From assembly GCA_946222995.1 (NCBI GenBank), contig CAMIOS010000034.1, positions 1 to 23,672 of the forward strand: 23,672 nucleotides of DNA. The letters run 5' to 3'. The position numbers and the translations under genes are program-made. The notes under the pieces were generated by a model. That model saw only the letters and a program-made list of their open reading frames with translations. It was not told the origin of the DNA and did no database searches. The stretch is from an uncultured Enhydrobacter sp. GTDB taxonomy: Bacteria; Pseudomonadota; Gammaproteobacteria; Pseudomonadales; Moraxellaceae. This document shows, piece by piece, positions 16,969-23,231 of this stretch (position 1 is its first letter; each line of letters starts with the position of its first letter).

Positions 16969-17472
16969 TTAAAAATCGGTCGCACACGTTGCGACTGTGG
17001 TCACATAGCGTCTGCTAAAATAGCCAAACCCATTGGCATATCGCACTGCTAAGGGCGTTGCTTGGATAAAAGGGGATAAGGTGTAGGCTTTGCCGTTTTC
17101 ATCTTCAGGCAAATACCCATTCATCAGTTTGGCAATTCGAGCCAGTACCACACCCAATGACATCCCAGATAATGGGCGAAAATTGTATTTTTTGGTGGTA
17201 TAAACTAGGCTAAAGCCGATTTGCTCTTCTTGCTCTGTACCCTCCGCATTGGATTCAAGGGGCGTAAGGTTGTCAAACACCACATATAGACAGCCATCGA
17301 TTGGCAAACGCTCTGACACGCCATCGCTTGACGGCAACAAATCATCAATATTATCCGACTCTTTGATAAGCTTGACCGTGCCTGTGGTCACCAGTTTTTG
17401 CAAGTGTTTCATCATGGCTGGATAACAGGCAAAAATATCATCATGGTAAAGTGGTAAGTTGCTATCACTCAT
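16969..17472 (-). CDS. Mu gp37-like tail terminator protein (DUF1834-type)
   Basis: The product (167 aa) has the small alpha/beta pattern of tail terminators: an N-terminal helix (ACYPAMMKHLQKLV), strands LYVVFDNLTPL and EEQIGFSLVYTTKK, then a long helix (LGVVLARIAKLMNGY). Tail terminators cap the tube and join tail to head. The ATG overlaps the stop of the virion morphogenesis gene by four bases, so translation is coupled. The order gp36-like, G-like, gp37-like, tube matches Mu-type late regions. The family name is inferred. Confidence 0.6.
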   Translation of the reverse strand: MSDSNLPLYHDDIFACYPAMMKHLQKLVTTGTVKLIKESDNIDDLLPSSDGVSERLPIDGCLYVVFDNLTPLESNAEGTEQEEQIGFSLVYTTKKYNFRPLSGMSLGVVLARIAKLMNGYLPEDENGKAYTLSPFIQATPLAVRYANGFGYFSRRYVTTVATCATDF

Positions 17473-17912
17473 AAATCACCTGCCAAAAAGTCCATAATTA
17501 AATCATTAATATCAAACTGGTCTTGCTCTGACAGCCCAAGCCACGGACGTGCGACCATTTTTGTACTACCATCGGCTTTTTTAGTCCCCGTTTGGTGATA
17601 TTTACCGTAAGGTCTATCTGTACCAATCACCACGCTGTCATTACTAGCGTGGAAAGTGATAGAGCGGAGCAAATCACCGCTATCGACCAAGATGTTAGAC
17701 CGCCCATTTTTCGCTTTGACGGTCGAGGGCATGAGTACCGCCCAAGATACGCCATTGGGTGACTGTTTATCGGCAAATCGCTGACGGGTTGAGCCTTCTA
17801 GCACCGAGCCGATGGCTTGCATCAAAGGCGTTAAATCACCGTTTAACCGCTGTTGTAGGGCGGTTAAATGTTCGTTTAACGCAGGTATCTGGTCGGTTAC
17901 ATTGATTTGCAT
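17469..17912 (-). CDS. Mu G-like virion morphogenesis (tail completion) protein
   Basis: The protein (147 aa) has the hallmark sequence of this family: TPLMQAIGSVLEGSTRQRF, PNGVSWAVLMPSTVKAKNG, then ILVDSGDLLRSITF and YGKYHQTG, ending in RPWLGL. In Mu, gpG joins or completes tails. Length is normal. The ribosome site AAGGAC sits directly behind a GC-rich hairpin (17923-17942). The next gene overlaps its stop codon. Confidence 0.88.
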   Translation of the reverse strand: MQINVTDQIPALNEHLTALQQRLNGDLTPLMQAIGSVLEGSTRQRFADKQSPNGVSWAVLMPSTVKAKNGRSNILVDSGDLLRSITFHASNDSVVIGTDRPYGKYHQTGTKKADGSTKMVARPWLGLSEQDQFDINDLIMDFLAGDL

Positions 17913-17922
17913 ATTTGTCCTT

Positions 17923-17942
17923 CTCCCCCTGTTGAGGGGGAG
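17923..17942 (-). repeat. GC-rich palindrome just upstream of the G-like gene
   Basis: CTCCCCCT and AGGGGGAG form an 8-bp stem with a 4-base loop, next to a second C-rich run (17945-17952). Such C-run/G-run palindromes are common dispersed repeats in Gammaproteobacteria. Here the hairpin ends directly at the AAGGAC ribosome site, so it may also affect translation or mRNA stability. Confidence 0.5.
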
Positions 17943-17957
17943 TTAGAGGGGGTTAAA

Positions 17958-18398
17958 TCAGTCTGTCCACATACTCGGTACTGGGTTTGGCATCACATAG
18001 ATACCGCTATTGATACCGTCCGTGTTGCCGTTTTTATCGTCGATACCTGTGAGCATGGCAGGGTTTTTCATCACCGATTTAAACCAGTCTTTGGCTTCGT
18101 CGTAGCGTTTCTGCACGGGGTTGGTTATTTGGTCTTTATGCAGATACCAACGAGCCACATCACAGGTATTGGCAATCAAGGCTTCAGGTACGGTGGCAGA
18201 CTTGATATACAGTAGCTCACCTGTCAGACTGCGTTTGACCACGCCGATAGCATTTAGCCATGATTCGACTTTACCTTCAGCGTCCGAGATAGCACGTTGT
18301 ACTTTGACGGGGTCGATGACCTCACGGGTCTCTTCATCCGTTAATTGGGCAATTTCGTCTTCGTCAAAACGTTCTACTAGGTCAGCGATGGTAATCAT
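17958..18398 (-). CDS. Mu gp36-like head-tail connector protein (DUF1320)
   Basis: The 146-aa protein starts MITIADLVERFDEDEIAQLTD and contains RAISDAEGKVESWL, the typical opening of DUF1320/gp36 proteins, where 'A..DA...ID.YL' forms the core helix. A second helix (IANTCDVARWYLHKD) and VQKRYDEAKDWFKSVMK complete the family pattern. These proteins form a ring between portal and tail. AAGG lies before the ATG. Confidence 0.85.
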   Translation of the reverse strand: MITIADLVERFDEDEIAQLTDEETREVIDPVKVQRAISDAEGKVESWLNAIGVVKRSLTGELLYIKSATVPEALIANTCDVARWYLHKDQITNPVQKRYDEAKDWFKSVMKNPAMLTGIDDKNGNTDGINSGIYVMPNPVPSMWTD

Positions 18399-18406
18399 GG
18401 TTTACC

Positions 18407-18502
18407 TTATTTGCGTTTGGCTTTGGTTTTGCGGTTGTTCCGTGGGTTATGCGGAATCAGCAACCAATAAGCACTTAAATCATGTAAATTAATCGGGTAC
18501 AT
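18407..18502 (-). CDS. 31-aa ORF between the structured region and the gp36-like gene
   Basis: The frame runs from an ATG at 18502 to a TAA eight bases before the gp36-like ATG. It encodes MYPINLHDLSAYWLLIP followed by a strongly basic tail (RNNRKTKAKRK). The ribosome site (AAGAGA) is modest. Short basic ORFs often occur at this place in Mu-like late operons, but I recognise no family. The basic tail could contact RNA or DNA. Confidence 0.4.
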   Translation of the reverse strand: MYPINLHDLSAYWLLIPHNPRNNRKTKAKRK

Positions 18503-18531
18503 TGTTTTATCTCTTAAGTTAAAATAAGGTC

Positions 18532-18679
18532 GCCCGTCTCGTGGGCTAGCCGAGTTAATCACCGCCTAGGAGGTATGCTTGGGAGCAAAAACGGCTTAAC
18601 TTGCGGATGTTTTTCACATATCAATCCACCGTCCGCAGGGACTGTCTGCACTATCTCTTTCGAGCCCTCGCAGCAAGGG
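18532..18679 (-). ncRNA. Multi-hairpin structured region behind the capsid gene
   Basis: No coding frame spans this GC-rich stretch. On the minus strand six stems follow one another: CCCT/AGGG (18679-18665), CTC-GAAA-GAG (18664-18655), GTCC-CTGC-GGAC (18642-18631), GTGGAT/ATCCGC (18629-18603), TTAACT-region AGTTAA/TTAACT continued by GCCG/CGG (18601-18553), and GCCC/GGGC (18546-18532). The GAAA tetraloop and near absence of unpaired linkers suggest a folded RNA: a cis-acting element for capsid mRNA, or a remnant of a self-splicing intron. No known class is matched. Confidence 0.45.
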
Positions 18680-18687
18680 TGTTAAAA

Positions 18688-19686
18688 TCAAGACAGTTTA
18701 AGCGTCGCTAACGCCAATGGGCGCAACGCCACAGGCAACACATTGCTTTGAGCGTGTAAGCTCCAGCCTTTATCATGTAGCAGCTTTTCACGGCTGGCAT
18801 AATATGGCAGCGCTTTGGTGTTCACCGTCGCATTCATATCGGCAGGCGCAAAGTATTCTTTTAGCGTTTTTTTCGTGCCCACTGGGGCAAGCAATGCTTC
18901 ACCTGCTTTGATATCGACATCAGAGCCAAACTGATAGTCATACTCAACGATATCCGCATTGCGATAGCGGAACGCCACGTCGGTATTGCTGTTGTCCTGC
19001 GTATAGGCTTTGGCTGAGTCCGCAAAACGAGCATACAACTCATAGATAGATTTATGATAGACAAAGGCTTCAAGCCACTCTGGTGACGCATAAATTACCC
19101 AGCCTTTAAACGTATCACCTGCCAAGGCTTTTTTACGCTGGCGTAGGAAATTATCTAACACAGAACCTGCTTTGGTGGTGTCATCCGACAATTTCAGACT
19201 AAGGGTTGGACGAGTGATATTAAACTCTTTGTTAAAGTCATAAATCACGCTACCGTCAGCATCCAAGACCTTACCCTGTAGTGCCCCCAATTGCAGATGC
19301 TCACGGGTATATTCAAGGTCGCTTTTCATACCAGCCAATTTGTCATTGACTTTATCATTGACCGCAGTGGCAGTATTATCCGAGCCAAAGGCACGCACAT
19401 TCTGCACATCATCCGCTCGCACCACGTCATCTTTGGGTAGATGCACGGTTTGGAAGGTCTTTTTACCATCACGGCTTTCACCGACGGGCTTACCTGGCGT
19501 ACCCCGTGGTGCAGATTGTACTAGGGTTAATTGATTGCCTTTTGACTCGACATCCACATACGTGGTGGTCAAATACTCAGGCACAAACAGACCTGATTCA
19601 CGGATGGTGGTTGGTGTTACGGGTAGATTGTTAATCGCTTCGGTCAAAGGACGCACGCCAAAATTGGCTTCATTGGATAAAGGCAT
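18688..19686 (-). CDS. Major capsid protein (lambda gpE family)
   Basis: This 332-aa protein follows the Phage_cap_E pattern: VPEYLTTTYVDVESKGNQLTL near the N-terminus, then RGTPG and the E-loop segment TVHLPKDDVVRADDVQ, the helix ELGALQGKV-like region (REHLQLGALQGKVLDADG), and C-terminal parts WVIYASPEWLEAFV, VEYDYQFGSD and GEALLAPVG. Capsids of this type assemble HK97-fold hexamers and pentamers with the decoration protein next door. AAGGA precedes the ATG. It would be the most expressed gene of the operon. Confidence 0.9.
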   Translation of the reverse strand: MPLSNEANFGVRPLTEAINNLPVTPTTIRESGLFVPEYLTTTYVDVESKGNQLTLVQSAPRGTPGKPVGESRDGKKTFQTVHLPKDDVVRADDVQNVRAFGSDNTATAVNDKVNDKLAGMKSDLEYTREHLQLGALQGKVLDADGSVIYDFNKEFNITRPTLSLKLSDDTTKAGSVLDNFLRQRKKALAGDTFKGWVIYASPEWLEAFVYHKSIYELYARFADSAKAYTQDNSNTDVAFRYRNADIVEYDYQFGSDVDIKAGEALLAPVGTKKTLKEYFAPADMNATVNTKALPYYASREKLLHDKGWSLHAQSNVLPVALRPLALATLKLS

Positions 19687-19722
19687 AGGGTTTTCCTTGC
19701 ATAAAAAGAGTTTTGGTTAGCC

Positions 19723-19743
19723 GTAGGGTGCATCATACGCACC
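19723..19743. repeat. REP-like palindrome, copy 1
   Basis: GTAGGGTGC and GCACC flank a 7-base loop (stem GGTGC/GCACC). The second copy lies at 23211-23230. GTAGGGTGCG-type palindromes are widely scattered in proteobacterial intergenic DNA. This copy is between decoration and capsid genes. Confidence 0.6.
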
Positions 19744-19772
19744 GCTTAAAGGGTTAATTTGGTTAAGCTAAA

Positions 19773-20114
19773 TTAAGGGCTAGTCGGCATTGCCGTAGCA
19801 GGCACAATGTTTTTGCTAAGGCTGATATACTTGATACCGTGGGCTTCGCCTTGATTCGCCAAATCTTGCACCGTTAAGCTATGAGCCTCTAAACTGGTTT
19901 CGCTGATGTTATCGGCAAAAATCACACAGTTAAACGGCTGTACCAAGGTTTTACCAAAGGTTTCATCGGTCAAAGCGACCAGATACTGATTACGGGGTTC
20001 ATACTTGACCAGTTCACCCGCTTTTAAACCAGTCGGGGCTGGGATATCCATACGATTGCCTGTGGATGCTTCATCCTTGAGCAAATCGCCAATCGTTACA
20101 AATGCTTGTGGCAT
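19773..20114 (-). CDS. Head decoration protein (lambda gpD-like)
   Basis: The ATG at 20114 has AAGGA eight bases upstream; a longer reading from 20150 would add residues without a ribosome site. The 113-aa product contains TGLKAGELVKYEPRNQYLVAL and ILKDEAS-like segments of the HDPD family: a 'G..L..G.VL' strand and 'C.VIFADNIS', then 'DLANQGE' near the end. Trimers of these proteins cap the capsid threefold axes. It lies between protease/scaffold and capsid as in lambda. Confidence 0.7.
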   Translation of the reverse strand: MPQAFVTIGDLLKDEASTGNRMDIPAPTGLKAGELVKYEPRNQYLVALTDETFGKTLVQPFNCVIFADNISETSLEAHSLTVQDLANQGEAHGIKYISLSKNIVPATAMPTSP

Positions 20115-20164
20115 GGTGTTTGTCCTTCTGATGTTAAAATTGCGTTTCAATACCGTTTAATAAT

Positions 20165-20240
20165 TGGTTGCGGGTGATGGACTTGAACCACCGACCACAG
20201 GATTATGAGTCCCATGCTCTACCAACTGAGCTAACCCGCC
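20165..20240 (-). tRNA. tRNA with CAU anticodon (Met or lysidine-type Ile), CCA encoded
   Basis: The 76 bases fold into a complete cloverleaf. The D stem is GCTC/GAGC and the anticodon loop CTCATAA. The T arm is GGTGG-TTCAAGT-CCATC. The 3' end ACCA is encoded. The acceptor stem GGCGGGT/ACCCGCA pairs at six of seven positions, with a G1-A72 mismatch. Two U-G pairs weaken the anticodon stem. The anticodon, the T arm and TGGTC variable loop resemble tRNA-Ile(CAU) at least as much as elongator tRNA-Met; identity is unresolved. It starts nine bases after the protease stop codon on the same strand, so it is probably cut from the late mRNA. Confidence 0.85.
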
Positions 20241-20249
20241 TAGAGAAAA

Positions 20250-20669
20250 TTAAATAAAGGTTTGTTTGCCGCCTACGCGTGCTTTGGCATTTTCAACCAA
20301 GCTGTTACTCAATTGCTGACCGCCTTGGCTGTTGCCATTGGCACTTGGCTTATGCTGTTCACCAAACAAATAACCTGGTGCATCTTGACGATTAGGTTGT
20401 GATAGCTTTAAGTCACCAATCATGGCTTTAGCATTGTCAGCGGTTTGCGACAATAGCACTTGATAAGTCGTATCAGATACGCCTTCCCAGCCTTCACCAG
20501 TTTCTTTTTTCTTGAAACCTGCTTGGCTAAGCTGGGCATCGACATTCGCTTGAGTTTCGGAGGCTTTAAGCTTTTCGTTTTCAGCCTTTAAAGTTTCGTT
20601 TTCTTTGACCAAGTCAGCATTTTTGGCTTTTTCTTCGTCTAACAGTTTTTTCAATTCTTCGACAGTCAT
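20250..20669 (-). CDS. Nested scaffold protein from an internal start in the protease gene
   Basis: An in-frame ATG at 20669 is preceded by AAAGGACAACACC, a strong ribosome site almost identical to the one of the decoration gene. The 139-aa product would be the coiled-coil scaffold alone. In lambda (C/Nu3) and Mu (I/Z) the scaffold is likewise translated from inside the protease gene. The internal site is seen in sequence; the function is from analogy. Confidence 0.7.
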   Translation of the reverse strand: MTVEELKKLLDEEKAKNADLVKENETLKAENEKLKASETQANVDAQLSQAGFKKKETGEGWEGVSDTTYQVLLSQTADNAKAMIGDLKLSQPNRQDAPGYLFGEQHKPSANGNSQGGQQLSNSLVENAKARVGGKQTFI

Positions 20670-21230
20670 GGTGTTGTCCTTTGGAGTGGGAGTAAATGAT
20701 TGAGTTGCCATATCCGATAGCACAACCGCCGATGTTTGGTCGTCCACACCCGTGGGCGTAAACGATACTTCAGGCACTCGGCATTGGCGTAAGATGGTAA
20801 TCGGTGCGGTCACAGTTTGCCCATTTACTTCTGCCGTGCCTTCAGTCAGTACATCGACTTGATTGGGGATGACGTGAGCGGACATCTGCCACGGAAACCC
20901 TGCATCGGCATCATCAGCCACTTCATTGCCAAATTCGTTATCTAGCAATGTACCTTTGATGATAAGCTGATTATTCTCAACCGATAGCACGCCAAACCCT
21001 GCACGCTTTTCTCGGTCATGTGACACCAAGGCAGGGACTTTGTCGTGATAGCTAATATCGCTTAAGTCGATGATGGTTTTTTCGCCATAGTGACTAAACG
21101 GTTTACCGCTATTTGCCACACCGCTAAATTGCCGTGGGGTATTGCCATCGGCAGGGGCTTGGGCGACATTTACATCACTAAGCAGATAGACATGAGGTTT
21201 GGTTTTTTGTGTTTTAGTGGCTTTTGGCAT
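20250..21230 (-). CDS. Mu I-like prohead protease with C-terminal scaffold region
   Basis: The 326-aa protein has an N-terminal protease domain (about 10-165). H71 in LVSHDREKRAGFG and S117 in QMSAHV are candidate catalytic residues, as in Mu gpI and related assemblin-like proteases. VPEVSFTPTG closes the domain. From residue 188 the protein becomes a coiled coil (MTVEELKKLLDEEKAKNADL, then KENETLKAENEKLK) and ends in a low-complexity basic tail typical of scaffolds. The ribosome site is weak. A conserved 24-bp element lies 60 bp upstream. Confidence 0.85.
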   Translation of the reverse strand: MPKATKTQKTKPHVYLLSDVNVAQAPADGNTPRQFSGVANSGKPFSHYGEKTIIDLSDISYHDKVPALVSHDREKRAGFGVLSVENNQLIIKGTLLDNEFGNEVADDADAGFPWQMSAHVIPNQVDVLTEGTAEVNGQTVTAPITILRQCRVPEVSFTPTGVDDQTSAVVLSDMATQSFTPTPKDNTMTVEELKKLLDEEKAKNADLVKENETLKAENEKLKASETQANVDAQLSQAGFKKKETGEGWEGVSDTTYQVLLSQTADNAKAMIGDLKLSQPNRQDAPGYLFGEQHKPSANGNSQGGQQLSNSLVENAKARVGGKQTFI

Positions 21231-21474
21231 GGCTCGCTCAACGTAATTTTTGGTTTGTTGAGCGTATTATGAGGGAGGGGCGTTTTAAGCGTTACATGAT
21301 ACAGTTCAGTGGTTTTTAAATTATTTTCGGTATGATTTGGCTATTTGCGATTTTAAGGCGTTTTAAGCGTGTTTGATTTTTTGATAGGCAAATAGGCGTT
21401 TTAATTTCTTTAAACGTTTCTCGCGCAATTTAAACGGGTTTTAAACGCTGTTTAAGATGGATTTGTTCAGGCAA
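21231..21474. other. Leader region of the protease gene with repeated CGTTTTAA motifs
   Basis: No gene is seen. CGTTTTAA or its inverse recurs at 21281, 21348 (variant), 21359, 21397 and 21409. A denser pair is at 21428-21455, including GGGTTTTAAACGCTGTTTAA (21436-21455). A perfect copy of that 20-mer lies inside the MuF gene at 22828-22847. The region likely contains the promoter that restarts transcription behind the terminator at 21475. Confidence 0.45.
21291..21314 (-). promoter_or_regulatory. 24-bp conserved element, copy 3
   Basis: GATACAGTTCAGT is identical to copy 2, and flanks agree (21 of 24 overall). It lies 60 bp before the protease ATG and downstream of a terminator, the same setting as copy 2. 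Confidence 0.5.
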
Positions 21475-21500
21475 TAAAAAACCCACCGAAAAGGTGGGTT
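21475..21500 (-). terminator. Strong intrinsic terminator behind the 93-aa gene
   Basis: AACCCACC pairs perfectly with GGTGGGTT around a 5-base loop, followed by six U on the minus strand. It separates the portal/MuF transcript from the protease/capsid transcript. Confidence 0.85.
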
Positions 21501-21515
21501 AATTTGGGGGAGTGG

Positions 21516-21797
21516 TTAGGCGACTTTTTTAAATCGTGGGTCTTGTTGCATCTTATCCAAAAGCATGGCTTGCCATTCTTTATCAATATCATTTTTTGAT
21601 GTTATCAAATCAAAAATCTGCATAAACTGTTTATCAGATAAAGACTTAAAGCTTATCATATCCTGCAATAAACCAAGATTAAAATCATCCATCTGGTCAT
21701 CATCAAGTATATTAGCAATTTCTGGACGAAGTGATTCCGACAAAGCATGGGTAAATGCTTTTGAGCCTATAGCTACCTCCCGATTGACGAATATCAT
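21516..21797 (-). CDS. 93-aa small protein coupled to the MuF gene, possible immunity protein
   Basis: The ATG at 21797 lies one base after the MuF stop (TAGCATG), with AGG eight bases upstream; the TTG at 21812 is not preferred. The product is acidic and helical: ALSESLRPEIANILDDDQMD, FNLGLLQDMISFKSLSD, QFMQIFDLI, then a C-terminal DPRFKKVA. Such small acidic helical proteins directly behind a variable toxin-like domain are often immunity proteins. It is also separated from the next gene by a terminator, so it belongs with MuF. No family recognised; the immunity idea is inference. Confidence 0.6.
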   Translation of the reverse strand: MIFVNREVAIGSKAFTHALSESLRPEIANILDDDQMDDFNLGLLQDMISFKSLSDKQFMQIFDLITSKNDIDKEWQAMLLDKMQQDPRFKKVA

Positions 21798-21798
21798 G

Positions 21799-23088
21799 CT
21801 ATTTACCTGCAATTAATACGATTTGTTTTCTTTGTTCTTTGGTCAATGATAACACAAAACACATAACCCTTGTTAAGGTGTAATTGTCAAAATTGTCAAG
21901 GTACATAGGGACAATATCTGCTTTATTTAGGTGTTTAATGATGTTATCTTTGCTGTTTTCCCATCGTTCATCAGACTTTACAAAGCTACGATTAAATTCG
22001 CTAATACTTGCTTTATCTGATAACTTAAACATGATATCCAATGTCTTCCATTGCATAGGGGGCAAATCATTATCCACTTCTGCCAAATCAGCAGGCAATC
22101 CTTCGATAAGAACTTTATGCACACCTTTTTGATAGCCTACAATATCCACTTCATAATATTGTTGCCATTGGTCTGTTAATTCGGCTTCATAATCCCTAAC
22201 ACCTTCATTGATAAGTCGCTCAACTTCTTTGGGTCTTGGCACAAGACTCGCAAAATTAACCATGCTGACGCCATTGTTTACTACGGTTTTAAGCATAAAG
22301 TCTTTGAGATTATCGCCTAATTTATTGGCAAATTCTTTACCATGCTTATCATTGGCCAGTTTAAACAACGCCGTCAATCTATCAAAATTATGATTAAAAC
22401 TTGGGTCAATCCCCACAGGCACATCCGACGTTTGCCCCGTCTTGGGATTGGTATATTCTTCCGTTTCCAAGGGTGTTTCGTCCGATATCCCCACCTTTTG
22501 GGCTTGGCGTTTAGTCAGTTGTTTTACCCAACACTTGCACCCCCAACCATTGGGGGGCATAATCGACTGCCAAATCGAGTCAGTCGCTTCACGGCATAGC
22601 CCATAATAGTGTTTATGACTGAGCCGTGGATTTTCTGACACGCTCGGCATATATTGCAGATACGGCAAAAATTCTTTGGTCTGCTGAATACGTGACCATT
22701 GCCCCGCACTATAGGCAGTTTGCAGATTGGTACTGTAGATTGTTCGCAGGCGTCGGTTACTACCAGCCACCAACTGTTGCGTGCCATCGTCCAGTGTTTC
22801 CGCAAGCCAACCTTTAGCCATTAGATAGGGTTTTAAACGCTGTTTAAATGTACGAAAATCTTCGCCATTTTCGAGTGCTGACTTGATACCATCACGCACG
22901 TCTTTAAGCAAGTCTTTATCCATCAACCCTGCCACGGTAAATGCTAGCGCGTGTTCATAGGCTTTCACGTCCAGATAACTTTCAGACGTGAGCAAGGTTT
23001 TACCATTAAAATGGATTATCGCCTCTTTGTTTGGCAAGGGCTGATAGTTTTCGGGTGTGTAGCCGTGTTCGTCTTTCTGGCTTGGCAT
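21799..23088 (-). CDS. Mu F-like minor head protein with a 160-residue C-terminal extension
   Basis: Residues 15-250 match the MuF family: PLPNKEAIIHF, EHALAFTVAG (45-54), GEDFRTFKQRLKPYL, then H158/H160 and PPNGWGCKCWV (179-189), and EEYTNPKTGQTSDVPVGIDPS. MuF proteins sit near the portal and are injected or packaged in some phages. The usual family core ends near residue 250. The rest (about 255-429, including PKEVERLINEGVRDYEAELT, QWQQYYEVDIVGYQ and a helical end with SLTKEQRKQIVL) is not part of the core. MuF proteins often carry toxin or nuclease domains here. No catalytic motif is recognised. The ribosome site is poor. Confidence 0.85.
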   Translation of the reverse strand: MPSQKDEHGYTPENYQPLPNKEAIIHFNGKTLLTSESYLDVKAYEHALAFTVAGLMDKDLLKDVRDGIKSALENGEDFRTFKQRLKPYLMAKGWLAETLDDGTQQLVAGSNRRLRTIYSTNLQTAYSAGQWSRIQQTKEFLPYLQYMPSVSENPRLSHKHYYGLCREATDSIWQSIMPPNGWGCKCWVKQLTKRQAQKVGISDETPLETEEYTNPKTGQTSDVPVGIDPSFNHNFDRLTALFKLANDKHGKEFANKLGDNLKDFMLKTVVNNGVSMVNFASLVPRPKEVERLINEGVRDYEAELTDQWQQYYEVDIVGYQKGVHKVLIEGLPADLAEVDNDLPPMQWKTLDIMFKLSDKASISEFNRSFVKSDERWENSKDNIIKHLNKADIVPMYLDNFDNYTLTRVMCFVLSLTKEQRKQIVLIAGK

Positions 23089-23120
23089 AATTGTTCAATC
23101 ACTAATTTTTTGATAGAATG

Positions 23121-23209
23121 AAATTCCAACGTATAGATGGCTTAGAAATTTGATGTAACTATCTGTCGTCTTATCTGACAACTTACCCATCGCTTAGATG
23201 GCTTATTTT
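23121..23209 (+). CRISPR. Two degenerate type I-F-like CRISPR repeats with one 33-nt spacer
   Basis: Two 28-nt units, 23121-23148 and 23182-23209, share TAGATGGCTTA and the position of a short palindrome (CCATC-GCTTA-GATGG in the second). The first ends CTTAGAAA, the characteristic 3' end of type I-F repeats. The units are 61 nt apart, close to the 60-nt period (28 plus 32) of I-F arrays. They match at 16 of 28 positions, so both are decayed. No cas gene or leader is seen. Confidence 0.35.
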
Positions 23210-23210
23210 G

Positions 23211-23230
23211 TAGGGTGCGTTTCACGCACC
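23211..23230. repeat. REP-like palindrome, copy 2
   Basis: TAGGGTGCG, a TTTCA loop and CGCACC form a perfect 6-bp stem (GGTGCG/CGCACC). It shares the TAGGGTGC start with the copy at 19723. It lies directly behind the portal gene stop. Confidence 0.6.
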
Positions 23231-23231
23231 T

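Noticed and set aside
18121..18492. Plus-strand 123-codon frame over the gp36-like gene
   Set aside because: It is antisense to a clearly assigned gene and has no support of its own.
18532..18690. Group I intron in the capsid region
   Set aside because: A stretch resembling the S element (AGAGATAGTGC) was seen, but no matching P, Q and R elements were found and the capsid frame is complete. Only a generic structured RNA is reported.
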